Shown here: positions 55,487 to 64,000 of the stretch, piece by piece | Layout of the letters: every line of letters starts with the position of its first letter | Position numbering within the stretch: position 1 is the first letter of the stretch | IMG/VR virus record: IMGVR_UViG_3300030004_000014 | Location: 1 to 64,000 of that record | From: a virus | Strand: one strand, 5' to 3' | Length of the DNA stretch: 64,000 nucleotides | Program-made: the position numbers and the translations under genes | Notes under the pieces: model-generated | Told to the model about the DNA's origin: nothing | The model's input: the letters and a program-made list of their open reading frames with translations, nothing else | Databases searched by the model: none

Positions 55487-56931
55487 TTAATACAGCCAAA
55501 CATAATTTTATTTTAAACTATGTCAGAAACTTTCTTATATTAGATTTTCTTATTGATGTGTTTACGGAAAGTCAAAAGACTAAAGCAATAGTTATAGAAA
55601 ATGTTGGTTCTGATGGTAGTGTTAAAGTACAAGTAGAGGGAGACGATACATATCTGTATAAAGGAAAATTATTAAATGTATTAGGTCAACTTTATTATAT
55701 ATTTTCATTTACAGAAAATAATGATTTTGAATCATTAATCGACAATAATGAAACTGATATAACATACGATCCTTATTACAATATGGGTATTTATAAGAAT
55801 AAGAACATTAATAATATTATTTGCTATCCATTAAACATGACAGCGTCCGGTTTATTTTTTGGTTATGGTGATCATATTCTTATTACAAAAAATGATATTG
55901 TAAATGTACCAGATGGAGAACAAATAGAAACATCTATTGGTAGATTGCTTCTTAATTATGTATGGTTAGCAGATCCATTTGGTGATATTATTCCTTACAT
56001 GAATAACACTATTCGCCCTAAAAAAGATATCGATCCCCTTATTGTTACATTACTGATTGAAGGTAAAATTAAAGTTGATCAGGCGTATGCTTACTCAAGA
56101 AATCTTTATTATTTACAAAGAACCGAATTAGCAGTTCCTGCTTTTACTAAAAAATCTATTTGTATTAATCCTGCTATTATCAAGAGACGAGACGAACTCT
56201 TAATAGAATATGCCGAAGAGATTAAAAATGGTAATGCTATTGTTATGAATAAAATAGAAGAAGAACTTGTTAGAATGGACAAAGAAGATATTAGTACTGA
56301 CGTAAGTGCTGTCTTTTATGATCATGATAGTAAGTCATACGAAAATCACAGAAAAAATATGTTTATTACTGTTGGTGCTGTTAATAAGTTTGGTGATGAA
56401 TCTAACTATAACTTTATTGATAATAATATCGATGAAGGTTGGGACTTTAAGAATTTTGCTACTATCTGTAATGAAATTAGACGCGGTTCTTTTGGCCGAG
56501 CAAAAGAAACAGCTAAGGGTGGTGAAGAATCTAAATTTCTTATTCGTATTTTTCAGAATACAAGAATTATTGAAGATACCTGTGATTCTACTAGACACTT
56601 GACTCTTGAATTAACTAAGGATAATATTAAAGATTATTATTATAGAAATGTATTATCTCAAGATAATAAAACATACGAAACCATATATCCTGAAAATGTA
56701 TCAAAGTTTGTTAATAGAACTATTAAGATGAGATCTCCCCAGACATGCTCTACTAAAAATGGTTATTGTTATTCTTGCTGTGGTGAAGACTTTAGACAGA
56801 TGAATCAAGAAATTATGACTATGAATGCTATTACTGTCGGTACTGAATTCCTTAATCTATCAATGAAGGCTATGCATCAAGCATCGCTTGGATTATTTGA
56901 AGTAACATCTGTTAATAAATACCTATATTAG
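55483..56931 (+). CDS. rpoC: RNA polymerase beta' subunit, C-terminal part
   Basis: 482 residues continuing beta' after the active-site piece at 21882. RRGSFGRAKETAKGGEESKF at about 337-356 corresponds to the bridge-helix region (bacterial aReGlvDtAvkTaetGYltRrL). IKMRSPQTCSTKNGYCYSCCGEDFR near 423-447 matches vRs.ltCe...GvC..CYGrDLa, with the zinc-type Cys. TVGTEFLNLSMKAMHQASLG near 458-477 matches vGeavGiiAAQSIGEPGTQLTMRTFH. With the beta exons and the beta' N-part this gives the catalytic core of a phage RNAP. No sigma or alpha homologue is visible in the window. Confidence 0.88.
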   Translation: MINTAKHNFILNYVRNFLILDFLIDVFTESQKTKAIVIENVGSDGSVKVQVEGDDTYLYKGKLLNVLGQLYYIFSFTENNDFESLIDNNETDITYDPYYNMGIYKNKNINNIICYPLNMTASGLFFGYGDHILITKNDIVNVPDGEQIETSIGRLLLNYVWLADPFGDIIPYMNNTIRPKKDIDPLIVTLLIEGKIKVDQAYAYSRNLYYLQRTELAVPAFTKKSICINPAIIKRRDELLIEYAEEIKNGNAIVMNKIEEELVRMDKEDISTDVSAVFYDHDSKSYENHRKNMFITVGAVNKFGDESNYNFIDNNIDEGWDFKNFATICNEIRRGSFGRAKETAKGGEESKFLIRIFQNTRIIEDTCDSTRHLTLELTKDNIKDYYYRNVLSQDNKTYETIYPENVSKFVNRTIKMRSPQTCSTKNGYCYSCCGEDFRQMNQEIMTMNAITVGTEFLNLSMKAMHQASLGLFEVTSVNKYLY

Positions 56932-56938
56932 AAAAATA

Positions 56939-56947
56939 ATCTTATAG
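56939..56947 (+). promoter_or_regulatory. Class B promoter-like motif
   Basis: ATCTTATAG, identical to the copy at 6401, 35 bases upstream of the start at 56982. Confidence 0.5.
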
Positions 56948-56981
56948 TAACACGAAACCAACAAAGAGAAAGATCAGAAAT

Positions 56982-57806
56982 ATGTCTAAATTTGCTACAT
57001 ATGACAAAAACTCCAACTCGTCATCTGCTGCTGCTGGTTTGACTACAACACAGGTCAGCACACTGACAACGACTCAACTCGATTCTTTATCGACATCGCA
57101 GATAAATAATCTGACTACCACACAAGTTGTTGCTTTGGAATCTACACAGATTTCTGAGCTTATTTCAACAGATATTCAGTTATTAACTTCTACTGATATA
57201 AGCACTTTAACAACAACTCAGATTGATACTCTTGATACTACGCAGATCAATACATTGACTACAACACAGGTTGGTGAATTAATAACAACCAACATTCAGC
57301 AGTTACAGACTTCTCAAATTGCTGCCATTGTTGATAATCAGGTTACTGCTATCATTGATGAAGTTCTTGACAATACCAGTACTATTAATACTATTGTTAC
57401 TGATCCCAATGATACATCAGTTGCTATTATCAATCATTATCTTGAACTCTATGTTCCTATTGCTAAAGACGCTTTTGATCCTACTGGCTCCAAAATGAGA
57501 AATGCTGTTACTAATTTATTGTATGCTATGAACGAAGCTCTTCGTGTCAATAATGATATTGTTTATAATGCTATTTTCAATTTCGTCAATGAACACAAAG
57601 ATGGTATTATGGCACATGGTAGTTCAATGCGTGGTGTTCAGGGTCTTGGACGAACTGATATCGATCGTATTACTATTTTCTATGGTTTAATACATCGCAT
57701 TGCTACTGATGGTAAGAATACTCCTAAGTTTAACGAACAGAATATTAAAAACATTCTTAAGACGGATTATTTTATTCGGTGGGCTAAGAAGAAAATTAAT
57801 AAGTAA
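56982..57806 (+). CDS. Repeat (beta-solenoid-like) virion protein
   Basis: 274 residues. Residues about 18-120 are roughly ten imperfect 9-10-residue repeats of the type LTTTQ(I/V)xxL, a pattern seen in phage and bacterial surface proteins and consistent with a beta-solenoid or regular stalk. The C-terminal ~130 residues are helical (MRNAVTNLLYAMNEALRVNN) and non-repetitive. Probably a virion or fibre-attachment protein; family not recognised. It stands alone between a class B promoter motif and a hairpin. Confidence 0.7.
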   Translation: MSKFATYDKNSNSSSAAAGLTTTQVSTLTTTQLDSLSTSQINNLTTTQVVALESTQISELISTDIQLLTSTDISTLTTTQIDTLDTTQINTLTTTQVGELITTNIQQLQTSQIAAIVDNQVTAIIDEVLDNTSTINTIVTDPNDTSVAIINHYLELYVPIAKDAFDPTGSKMRNAVTNLLYAMNEALRVNNDIVYNAIFNFVNEHKDGIMAHGSSMRGVQGLGRTDIDRITIFYGLIHRIATDGKNTPKFNEQNIKNILKTDYFIRWAKKKINK

Positions 57807-57814
57807 TCATAAGG

Positions 57815-57848
57815 TCTACACGGTAGGGCATAAGCCCTACCGTGTAGA
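57815..57848. terminator. Bidirectional hairpin terminator
   Basis: 15-bp stem (TCTACACGGTAGGGC and complement) with ATAA loop, between convergent genes. Confidence 0.8.
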
Positions 57849-57856
57849 TATTAAAA

Positions 57857-58330
57857 TTATGACATATCTTTTGAATCAGTTCTTTTTTCAAAATCTTTAA
57901 TAGTACTTGCCATTTCTGCATTGTTATTTTTTAATTGATCCATAGATGCTGTTAACTCAGAGTCTTTACTAGCATTATCAACACCGACACCATCGTGTAA
58001 TGTAAAGTTTCCAAGTTGCATTTTATTGAGGACCTCCACAACAGCTGCACTGGCACTAGAAGTTGATTCTGAATCCTTCTGTTTAATTTTGGTACCAACT
58101 TTATCTTTAATAGCTTTTTCTTGAGATTCAACAACACCGACATATGTATTAACGAGAGAAATTTGAGCAGTTAATAACTCCGAATTTCCATTAGGATTAA
58201 TTTCTATTTTATCCATAGCTTTGTCTAAAATTTCTAATGCTTTACTTTTCTTTTTTTCACCACTATCATAAATTATATCTAACTTAATAAGGTCTTCATC
58301 TACTGATCTAGACTTAATTTCTTCGGTCAT
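57857..58330 (-). CDS. Small helical protein, possible small terminase
   Basis: 157 residues, helical and charged, with a Ser/Ala linker in the middle (SESTSSASAAVVEVLNKMQL). The segment KALEILDKAMDKIEINPNGN followed by LLTAQISLVNTYVGVVESQE has a layout a little like T4 gp16 small terminase (helix pair, then N-x-x-V-x-x-L), but this is weak. A scaffold-like or unknown protein is equally possible. Single gene on the minus strand between two plus-strand units. Confidence 0.6.
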   Translation of the reverse strand: MTEEIKSRSVDEDLIKLDIIYDSGEKKKSKALEILDKAMDKIEINPNGNSELLTAQISLVNTYVGVVESQEKAIKDKVGTKIKQKDSESTSSASAAVVEVLNKMQLGNFTLHDGVGVDNASKDSELTASMDQLKNNNAEMASTIKDFEKRTDSKDMS

Positions 58331-58467
58331 GTACTATCCCCAGTGTAAATTGTTTAAAGTTAAAATTATACTTAATAGTATAAACTATCAAGGGTGGAAC
58401 TATATAATATTTTTATATGGATTTTATCTATATATTATTAAAGAGAAGCACAAGGAAGATTAAGAGC

Positions 58468-60987
58468 ATGAGCGACAACAAACCGGTACGTTCATATACT
58501 GCTAAAAATATTATTACAGCTGGCGGACTTCTCCCTGTTAGGTTAACACCGACTCAGTTTATTACACATCTTAATACAAAAGGACAATTGCATCTTATTG
58601 GTGAACTAACATCTAATGCATTCGATGAGCATTTCTTGAAGTTTATCGATCATGGCGAACGCCCGCCTCTTACTATTGTTCTTATTAAAGATATTAAGAA
58701 TGAAACATATCAGATGATTATTAAAGACAATGGTCGTGGTATTCCTATCGAATCTTTGTTTGATAGTATTTGTGTTCTTCATACGTCTGGCAAATTCGAT
58801 ATCGAAGGTAATGCTACAACATATGCTTCTACTGGTGGTCAGTTCGGTATTGGTGCTAAAGCTGCTACTGGCGCTAGTAAAGATTTTAAAGGTATTACCA
58901 TGACAGAAGATGGATATGCTTCTGTCTATGCACATCAAGGTAATCCTGATCAAATCATTATAGATAAATCTGTAAAGCCAAAAGAAAGTGGTTATTGTAC
59001 TATCTTTGAATTTGATAAATTAATTTTAAGTGAAATTAATACTTTTAGTTCTACTGGTTATTTAGAACTGTTATTTAAGTTGAGAGCACTGGGATACTTT
59101 AAAACAAATAACATTATCTTTAAGAGTATTATTAATTCCGTCCCTAATAATTTCTGGAAAAAAGGTCCTGTCGAATCTATGGCATATATTGATTCTATTA
59201 TTAATAAAGCCACTACTGAATATTCATCACTCGATGACACAGATACCATTAGTTATTTAAGATCATATTTAAATATTAATCGTCCTTTTGTTTGGGAACT
59301 AAAGTTAGATGCTAAGGATGGCGATTCTTATATGTTTAATATTGAAATGTATTATACTAAAATGAATGATAAAAGTAAGTTCTTATCATTTGTAAATAAT
59401 ATTCAAATCGATGATAATGAAAGCACACACAATTCTACTATAGAAAAAGTATTAAAGAAAATTATGGGACCGATGATACTGGATGAAGCTATTAAGAAAT
59501 TCTTTATGTCTAATATGTATACCATACCACTTTATTATGCTATCAATATGTTTGTTAAGTATGCTAAACTTGCCGGTAGTACTAAGCATGGTTACTATGA
59601 TGATAACTTTGAAAAAGTATATACCAAAGTACTTCATGAACTATTTCAACAAAATATAGAAAAGGTTAATACATTATTCTCACTTATTAAAGACGATGTT
59701 GAACGCCTGTACAATATTAGTATTCTTGGTAAAACAGAACGTCCTAGAACATCTGCTCGATTTTATGAGAATCTAAATTTTCCTAATAAGTTTGTGAACT
59801 GTATGGAACCAGGTCATCCTGATTCTGAATTAATTTTGGTTGAGGGCGATTCTGCTAAAAATGTCGAAGGTCGTAATAGTAAATACCAAGCTATTTATGC
59901 ATTACGTGGCGTTCCTATGAATGCTTTAAAATTAATGCGAAATCAACCTGGCGATCCTAGTGCTTTTAGAAGTCCTGAGATTCTTAAGAAACTAAAAGCA
60001 AATGATATCTTTTATGACATTATGACTATTTTAAATATTGATCTTCATAACTTCGATGTTACAAAACTTAATTTTCGTAAAATTATTATTGCAACAGATG
60101 CTGATGAACATGGCTACCATATCGCTTCTTTGTTAATTGGTAACCTATATGCAATGTGTCCTAAACTCATTGAGACTGGTATGGTTCATGTGGCTATGCC
60201 TCCTCTTTATGGTTTGAAATATAAAGGTGATAAGTCTACTAAAGATAAAATTATTTATTTGCGAGACAGTGATGCTGTTACAGAATGGATGGCTAATGTT
60301 ATTTATAGAGAAGCTCTTTCAATTTCATATGATTTCAAGGGAAAACGATATACATTTACTGATGTTGATTATATTGGATCTATTAAGAAGATTATGGATA
60401 TTGGAAACATGATGCAGAATATTTCTAATGAACTCAATATTGATCTACAGATCCTTGAAATGTTAACGCATGTTACAAAATATTTAGAATATGGTTGTGT
60501 CGATGTGAATAAAATTAAAGAAATATTATCAATCGATAATACGATGGAATCTATCAATATTCATTATCATGAAAAGACACATAATCTTATTTTTGAAATT
60601 GGTAGAGAAGATATCTCTATTCCTCTTTATAATGTCAGAGAACGTTTATATGAATCTATTCTTCCTGTTTTGAATGAAATTGGTTGGAAAGAAGGTTTAC
60701 AGTTTTATGTGACGACAAATCACAATCCTAATTATATCGATTATCCTGTTTCTATTATGCAACTTTATACTATTCTTAAATCATTTGATAAATATGTTGA
60801 ATTAGAGAGATATAAAGGTCTTGGTAGTATGAATCCTTCTGACCTTGGTCGTATCTATAGTAATCCGAACAGTCGTCGTATTTTCCAAATAACATCTGTT
60901 GGAAGTATAAATGATATTTACAATATGTTAGGAGGTCAGAGTGATACACGTAAGGACATTTTTAACAAGCCTGAAGCTCAGTACTGA
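58468..60987 (+). CDS. gyrB: Type II topoisomerase, GyrB/ParE-like subunit
   Basis: 839 residues. The GHKL ATPase is clear: GELTSNAFDEHF (E46, N50, D53), IIKDNGRGIPIE near 85-95 and STGGQFGIGAKAATG near 121-135. The TOPRIM domain follows, with LVEGDSAKNVEGRN near 457-470 and IIATDADEHGYHIASL near 540-555, then ERYKGLGSMNPSDLG near the end. The enzyme passes DNA strands with the GyrA-like partner at 62547 and would relieve supercoils during phage replication. The start with AAGGAAG upstream is preferred over an in-frame ATG 51 bases earlier. The end overlaps the next gene. Confidence 0.93.
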   Translation: MSDNKPVRSYTAKNIITAGGLLPVRLTPTQFITHLNTKGQLHLIGELTSNAFDEHFLKFIDHGERPPLTIVLIKDIKNETYQMIIKDNGRGIPIESLFDSICVLHTSGKFDIEGNATTYASTGGQFGIGAKAATGASKDFKGITMTEDGYASVYAHQGNPDQIIIDKSVKPKESGYCTIFEFDKLILSEINTFSSTGYLELLFKLRALGYFKTNNIIFKSIINSVPNNFWKKGPVESMAYIDSIINKATTEYSSLDDTDTISYLRSYLNINRPFVWELKLDAKDGDSYMFNIEMYYTKMNDKSKFLSFVNNIQIDDNESTHNSTIEKVLKKIMGPMILDEAIKKFFMSNMYTIPLYYAINMFVKYAKLAGSTKHGYYDDNFEKVYTKVLHELFQQNIEKVNTLFSLIKDDVERLYNISILGKTERPRTSARFYENLNFPNKFVNCMEPGHPDSELILVEGDSAKNVEGRNSKYQAIYALRGVPMNALKLMRNQPGDPSAFRSPEILKKLKANDIFYDIMTILNIDLHNFDVTKLNFRKIIIATDADEHGYHIASLLIGNLYAMCPKLIETGMVHVAMPPLYGLKYKGDKSTKDKIIYLRDSDAVTEWMANVIYREALSISYDFKGKRYTFTDVDYIGSIKKIMDIGNMMQNISNELNIDLQILEMLTHVTKYLEYGCVDVNKIKEILSIDNTMESINIHYHEKTHNLIFEIGREDISIPLYNVRERLYESILPVLNEIGWKEGLQFYVTTNHNPNYIDYPVSIMQLYTILKSFDKYVELERYKGLGSMNPSDLGRIYSNPNSRRIFQITSVGSINDIYNMLGGQSDTRKDIFNKPEAQY

Positions 60988-61951
60988 TAATAATTGTAAT
61001 ATTAATGAACAGGAATGTACAGAAATAATAGATAATGACATTACTGGTATTCTTAATAAACTGAATAATGGAAATTATTTAAACATGGAAGCCAATGATA
61101 AAGAGATGTTGGATTGTATTCAACATCTCTTTAAAGATGATAAGTTCTTTAAAAAATATGATCTTAAATATGAAGAATCACATTTAGAAAATTATGAATT
61201 TAATAAGAGTTTAAGATACAATTTACGATTAGAGAAACTTATAACTGAATTATATGTTGGAGAAACGCAACGAACTTCTTTAAGCCATATTGTTAGAGCT
61301 CTAGAGAAAAATAATAGTACTCGTACATCATTAATTAATATGATCTATGTTCTACGAGAAGCTAGTACTGTACTTCATCAATATCCCGATATTGTTAATA
61401 TTCCTAAGATAAGCGAAATCACTAGATTAGATAATGAGAATATTTTAATACGGAATAATTTTAGAAAAAGTAGACCAACTGGAAAGATTAATGAAATCAT
61501 TCATATTAAAAGATCTGATAGGCAATCAACTATTAAAGAAATATTAAATTGTTTGATTTTATTGTTCTATACATCTTCTAGATTTACTATTGAAGATTTT
61601 AGTTTAAATGTGAAAATACGAGCACTTATACTAGAATACATTTCTGTTATAAGAGCAAACAATTATAATAATGTCAATATACATGCACATCGATATATCG
61701 TAAGATTGTTAAATCTCATTAATGTTGAATATAAAGATAATGTAGAACAAGATAAAATGAGTTATGAAGATTTTGAAAAATATATATTTAATACTATTTT
61801 AATATCTACAAATATTATATATAAAACATTCTTAGTTTTCATATTTGGACAGTTTTATTTACATACGGATGAAGAAACATTTAGAAAAGATTGGTGTTTG
61901 TTAGATCAGTCACTAGTTGATTATAGTACTAGATATATATTACTTAAGTGA
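60941..61951 (+). CDS. Unknown protein overlapping gyrB end
   Basis: 336 residues, not recognised. It begins at a GTG with AGGAGG 6 bases upstream, both inside the last 47 bases of the GyrB-like gene, so translation is probably coupled. Helical and charged, with no membrane segment or motif seen. Between two topoisomerase subunit genes, it could assist replication. Confidence 0.75.
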   Translation: MIHVRTFLTSLKLSTDNNCNINEQECTEIIDNDITGILNKLNNGNYLNMEANDKEMLDCIQHLFKDDKFFKKYDLKYEESHLENYEFNKSLRYNLRLEKLITELYVGETQRTSLSHIVRALEKNNSTRTSLINMIYVLREASTVLHQYPDIVNIPKISEITRLDNENILIRNNFRKSRPTGKINEIIHIKRSDRQSTIKEILNCLILLFYTSSRFTIEDFSLNVKIRALILEYISVIRANNYNNVNIHAHRYIVRLLNLINVEYKDNVEQDKMSYEDFEKYIFNTILISTNIIYKTFLVFIFGQFYLHTDEETFRKDWCLLDQSLVDYSTRYILLK

Positions 61952-61956
61952 AACAA

Positions 61957-61975
61957 GTTTACTTCTTAAGTAAAC
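61957..61975 (+). terminator. Small AT-rich hairpin
   Basis: GTTTACTT-CTT-AAGTAAAC, a perfect 8-bp stem after the stop at 61951. It is not of the GA-rich family; it may be a weak terminator or an RNA-stability element. Confidence 0.4.
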
Positions 61976-62014
61976 AAACTTAAACTGACAGCAGATTCCG
62001 AAGGACCACACCGG

Positions 62015-62440
62015 ATGCGCCTTTTTATCCTGAAAAGAGAAGTGGTTGGTACTAGCCATTATCTCGGTCGCATAGTGCGACTACTCTTCTACTGCCTCCG
62101 TGTTTCTAATGAAGATTATGTCAAGTCTTATTTTAATTATGGTGAATCTCTTGGTTGGCAGAATGATGCTATTATTCAACAGAAGAACAATCATGGAAAA
62201 TGTCTAAAAAACCCGAATGGTCAAATTACCTTTCCGAAGGCTATTTTCACTATTGTTAGCATTTTAAATCTTCGTATCAAGGACATTACATTTACTCTTG
62301 AGAAATCGGATGGTACTGAATTTGTTGTTTCTTATAATGACAAAATAGAGGATCTGGAAAAGAGACTCAATGCGCCTCCGGCTCCTGAAGATCCCGCAGA
62401 AGAACAAAATCCAACCTATGGCAATAATCGACTTTTATAA
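62015..62440 (+). CDS. Unknown protein, 141 aa
   Basis: AAGGA lies 9-13 bases before the ATG. The start is basic and partly hydrophobic (MRLFILKREVVGTSHYLGRI), the middle is mixed, and the tail is Pro/Glu-rich (APPAPEDPAEEQNPTYG). Not recognised. The first ~80 bases have higher GC than the rest. Ends at a strong hairpin. Confidence 0.65.
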   Translation: MRLFILKREVVGTSHYLGRIVRLLFYCLRVSNEDYVKSYFNYGESLGWQNDAIIQQKNNHGKCLKNPNGQITFPKAIFTIVSILNLRIKDITFTLEKSDGTEFVVSYNDKIEDLEKRLNAPPAPEDPAEEQNPTYGNNRLL

Positions 62441-62455
62441 GACATAATGACATAT

Positions 62456-62485
62456 ATGGAAGAGCACCTATAGGTGCTCTTCCAT
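62456..62485. terminator. Hairpin terminator
   Basis: Stem TGGAAGAGCACCTA/TAGGTGCTCTTCCA, a perfect palindrome followed by a T-rich run. Confidence 0.8.
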
Positions 62486-62546
62486 TATGTTTTTACTACT
62501 TTTGAGTATTATATAATCCAACATACATTAGGGAAAAGTAGATCGA

Positions 62547-64000
62547 ATGGAAGACATTTCCGCATCTGATACTATTCTCGATTTTACTAAAAAGTTTGGA
62601 ACTGGATTAATTGATAAAACATTTCCTAATAAATTTGATGGACTCAAAGACGGCCAGCGTCGTATCTTTTGGTCGTTGAGAAATGATATGAATGATATTA
62701 TTCCGAGTAGTCAATTAATTGCAAGTACTATTAAATATCATCCACACGGTGATGCTACTATTTATGAAACTGCTGTTAGACTAGCACAGAATTTTAATTG
62801 TAATCCTCCACTTATTGCATTTGAATCTTCCGTGGGTACTTATTCAAATCCTATACCTGCCAAAGGTCGATATACAAAATCAAGAATACCCGATTATACA
62901 AAAGATCTTTTTTACAAATCAATTGATATTAATACTTTACCGAAAAGATTATCCGATACCCATAGTGGTTATGAAGTTGAGTATTATATTCCTACTATTC
63001 CTTTGGCTTTGTATTTTGGAAGTGACTCTATTGGATTTGGTTATAATAGCGAAATCATGTCTAGGAACTTAGGTGATATTTGTGATATCGTTATTGCATA
63101 TGCAAACCATAGAAAGAATAGTCCTATATCACCATTTGATTATACTAAGATTGTAGAATTGTTCTTACCGGATACTCCTATTGACAATATACTTATTAAT
63201 AGAGAAGAACTTATTGAAAAATACAAACATGGTATGTTTAATGCACAATCTATTATTAGTGGTACTGTAAAACTGTGCAGTAATAAAATCATTATTTATA
63301 CCCTTCCATATGGAACTCCTTATGGTTCTATTATGGAAACTATGTTAGCATTAATGAAAGTTAAAAATGGTTGGTATGATCGTAATATTGAAAGAATCAC
63401 AGATAATTCATCAGAAAGAAATATTGGTAATCTTGTCATTGAGTTAAAGCCAAATAGAAATGTATTTGAAGCATGGTCAATGATCTCTAAGAAAATATCA
63501 TTTACAGGATCATTAAATCCAAATAATCATTTCTCTGAATATGGTTCTATTTTGAAAATAAGCCCCATTGCATTATTACGATATTGGTATGAAGCACGGT
63601 GTAACATTCTTATTTCTTCTAAGAAATATAAAATCTCTAAATTAACGACAGAATTGCGACAGCTTAATGCATTATTACTTATTTGTGACCATACCGATGA
63701 AGTTATCAAAATCATTAAAAATAACAATACCATAGAAGCTATTAAACTCTTTAGAAGTAAATTTCAGTTAACGACGTATCAGGCTTATTATATCCATAAA
63801 GCTCCTCTTAATACATTAGGAAAAGATTCAAAAGAAGAACTTCTTAATGCATTAAGAATCACAGAAAACAATATCGAAAAGATACTAACATCATTTAAAA
63901 ATATTGATAATGAAATAGCTGAAGAAGCGCAATATATGAAAGATAAATATACTGTAAAAAGAAAATGTATTAGTCATAAATTTATTGGATATGTGAAAGT
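62547..64000 (+). CDS. gyrA: Type II topoisomerase, GyrA/ParC-like subunit (partial)
   Basis: Open to the window end (484 codons seen). Breakage-reunion domain: FDGLKDGQRRIFWSL near 30-44 (family DGLKPvhRRIL), IKYHPHGDATIYETAVRLAQ near 62-81 (family KyHPHGD.avYd.ivRmAQ) and AKGRYTKSRIPDY near 105-117, where Tyr109 is the likely catalytic residue that links to cut DNA. It works with the GyrB-like subunit encoded upstream. GGGAAAAG lies about 14 bases before the ATG, so the ribosome site is weak. Whether a C-terminal DNA-wrapping domain exists cannot be seen. Confidence 0.9.
   Translation, partial: MEDISASDTILDFTKKFGTGLIDKTFPNKFDGLKDGQRRIFWSLRNDMNDIIPSSQLIASTIKYHPHGDATIYETAVRLAQNFNCNPPLIAFESSVGTYSNPIPAKGRYTKSRIPDYTKDLFYKSIDINTLPKRLSDTHSGYEVEYYIPTIPLALYFGSDSIGFGYNSEIMSRNLGDICDIVIAYANHRKNSPISPFDYTKIVELFLPDTPIDNILINREELIEKYKHGMFNAQSIISGTVKLCSNKIIIYTLPYGTPYGSIMETMLALMKVKNGWYDRNIERITDNSSERNIGNLVIELKPNRNVFEAWSMISKKISFTGSLNPNNHFSEYGSILKISPIALLRYWYEARCNILISSKKYKISKLTTELRQLNALLLICDHTDEVIKIIKNNNTIEAIKLFRSKFQLTTYQAYYIHKAPLNTLGKDSKEELLNALRITENNIEKILTSFKNIDNEIAEEAQYMKDKYTVKRKCISHKFIGYVK

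Noticed and set aside
57857-58330. Firm call as small terminase subunit
   Set aside because: Only a loose helical layout match to T4 gp16; no large terminase is next to it and no DNA-binding motif is clear.
1-64000. CRISPR array, insertion sequence or prophage attachment site
   Set aside because: No regularly spaced repeats, transposase, integrase or flanking direct repeats seen on either strand.

Overview
This window looks like part of a large, AT-rich tailed-phage genome (a jumbo myovirus). The backbone is about 30% GC by eye. There are no ribosomal or central-metabolism genes. Instead there are virion genes (a 2158-residue tape measure with a lytic domain, tail, baseplate and fibre-like proteins), a lysis pair, a phage-type multisubunit RNA polymerase, a family B DNA polymerase fragment, a two-subunit type II topoisomerase, nucleotide-metabolism enzymes, a divergent GroEL-like chaperonin and many unknown proteins. 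Several short stretches are near 60% GC, which may point to a high-GC host; the host cannot be named from this sequence.

Layout. 0.1-1.7 kb (+): GH19 endolysin and a holin-like protein. 1.8-5.6 kb (-): three virion-like proteins. 5.7-12.2 kb (+): dCTP deaminase family enzyme, Nudix hydrolase, HNH-like protein, DUF3841-like protein, AlpA-like DNA-binding protein and small unknowns, plus a 400-base gene-free stretch (7970-8369) that looks like an independent structured RNA unit. 12.3 kb (+): a tRNA-like gene. 12.4-17.9 kb (-): RNA polymerase beta subunit interrupted by a group I intron. 18.1-19.4 kb (+): an array of very small genes with their own promoter-like and terminator hairpins. 19.4-23.5 kb (-): RNAP beta' N-part followed by a radical-SAM/SPASM maturase operon with an extremely Cys-rich, virion-like protein. 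23.7-33.0 kb (+): tape measure and tail genes. 33.1-34.5 kb (+): unknown. 34.6-38.7 kb (-): baseplate-like genes. 38.8-46.4 kb (+): four co-directional unknown, possibly virion-associated proteins, a zinc metalloprotease and small proteins. 46.5-51.9 kb (-): chaperonin and tail-assembly-like genes, with a strong candidate -1 frameshift. 52.0-57.8 kb (+): DNA polymerase B C-part, unknown, RNAP beta' C-part and a repeat protein. 57.9-58.3 kb (-): small unknown. 58.5-64.0 kb (+): GyrB-like and GyrA-like topoisomerase subunits with two unknown genes between them; the GyrA-like gene runs off the window.

Expression signals are unusually regular. Twenty near-perfect intergenic hairpins with purine-rich 5' arms sit at gene ends. 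Seven copies of an A/T-rich 20-base promoter-like motif precede small (+) genes and the tRNA-like gene. A second motif around ATCTTATAG lies about 27-35 bases upstream of other (+) genes.

The best candidate for an undescribed system is the operon at 19450-21864. A radical SAM enzyme with a complete SPASM cysteine set directly follows a 175-residue protein whose start resembles phage fibre/structural proteins and whose end carries 16 cysteines, including a run of alternating Asn-Cys. This suggests enzymatic thioether (or similar) cross-linking of a phage structural protein. Other strong observations are the -1 frameshift at 49190-49196, the rpoB intron, the DNA polymerase that begins after motif A, and the split beta' subunit.
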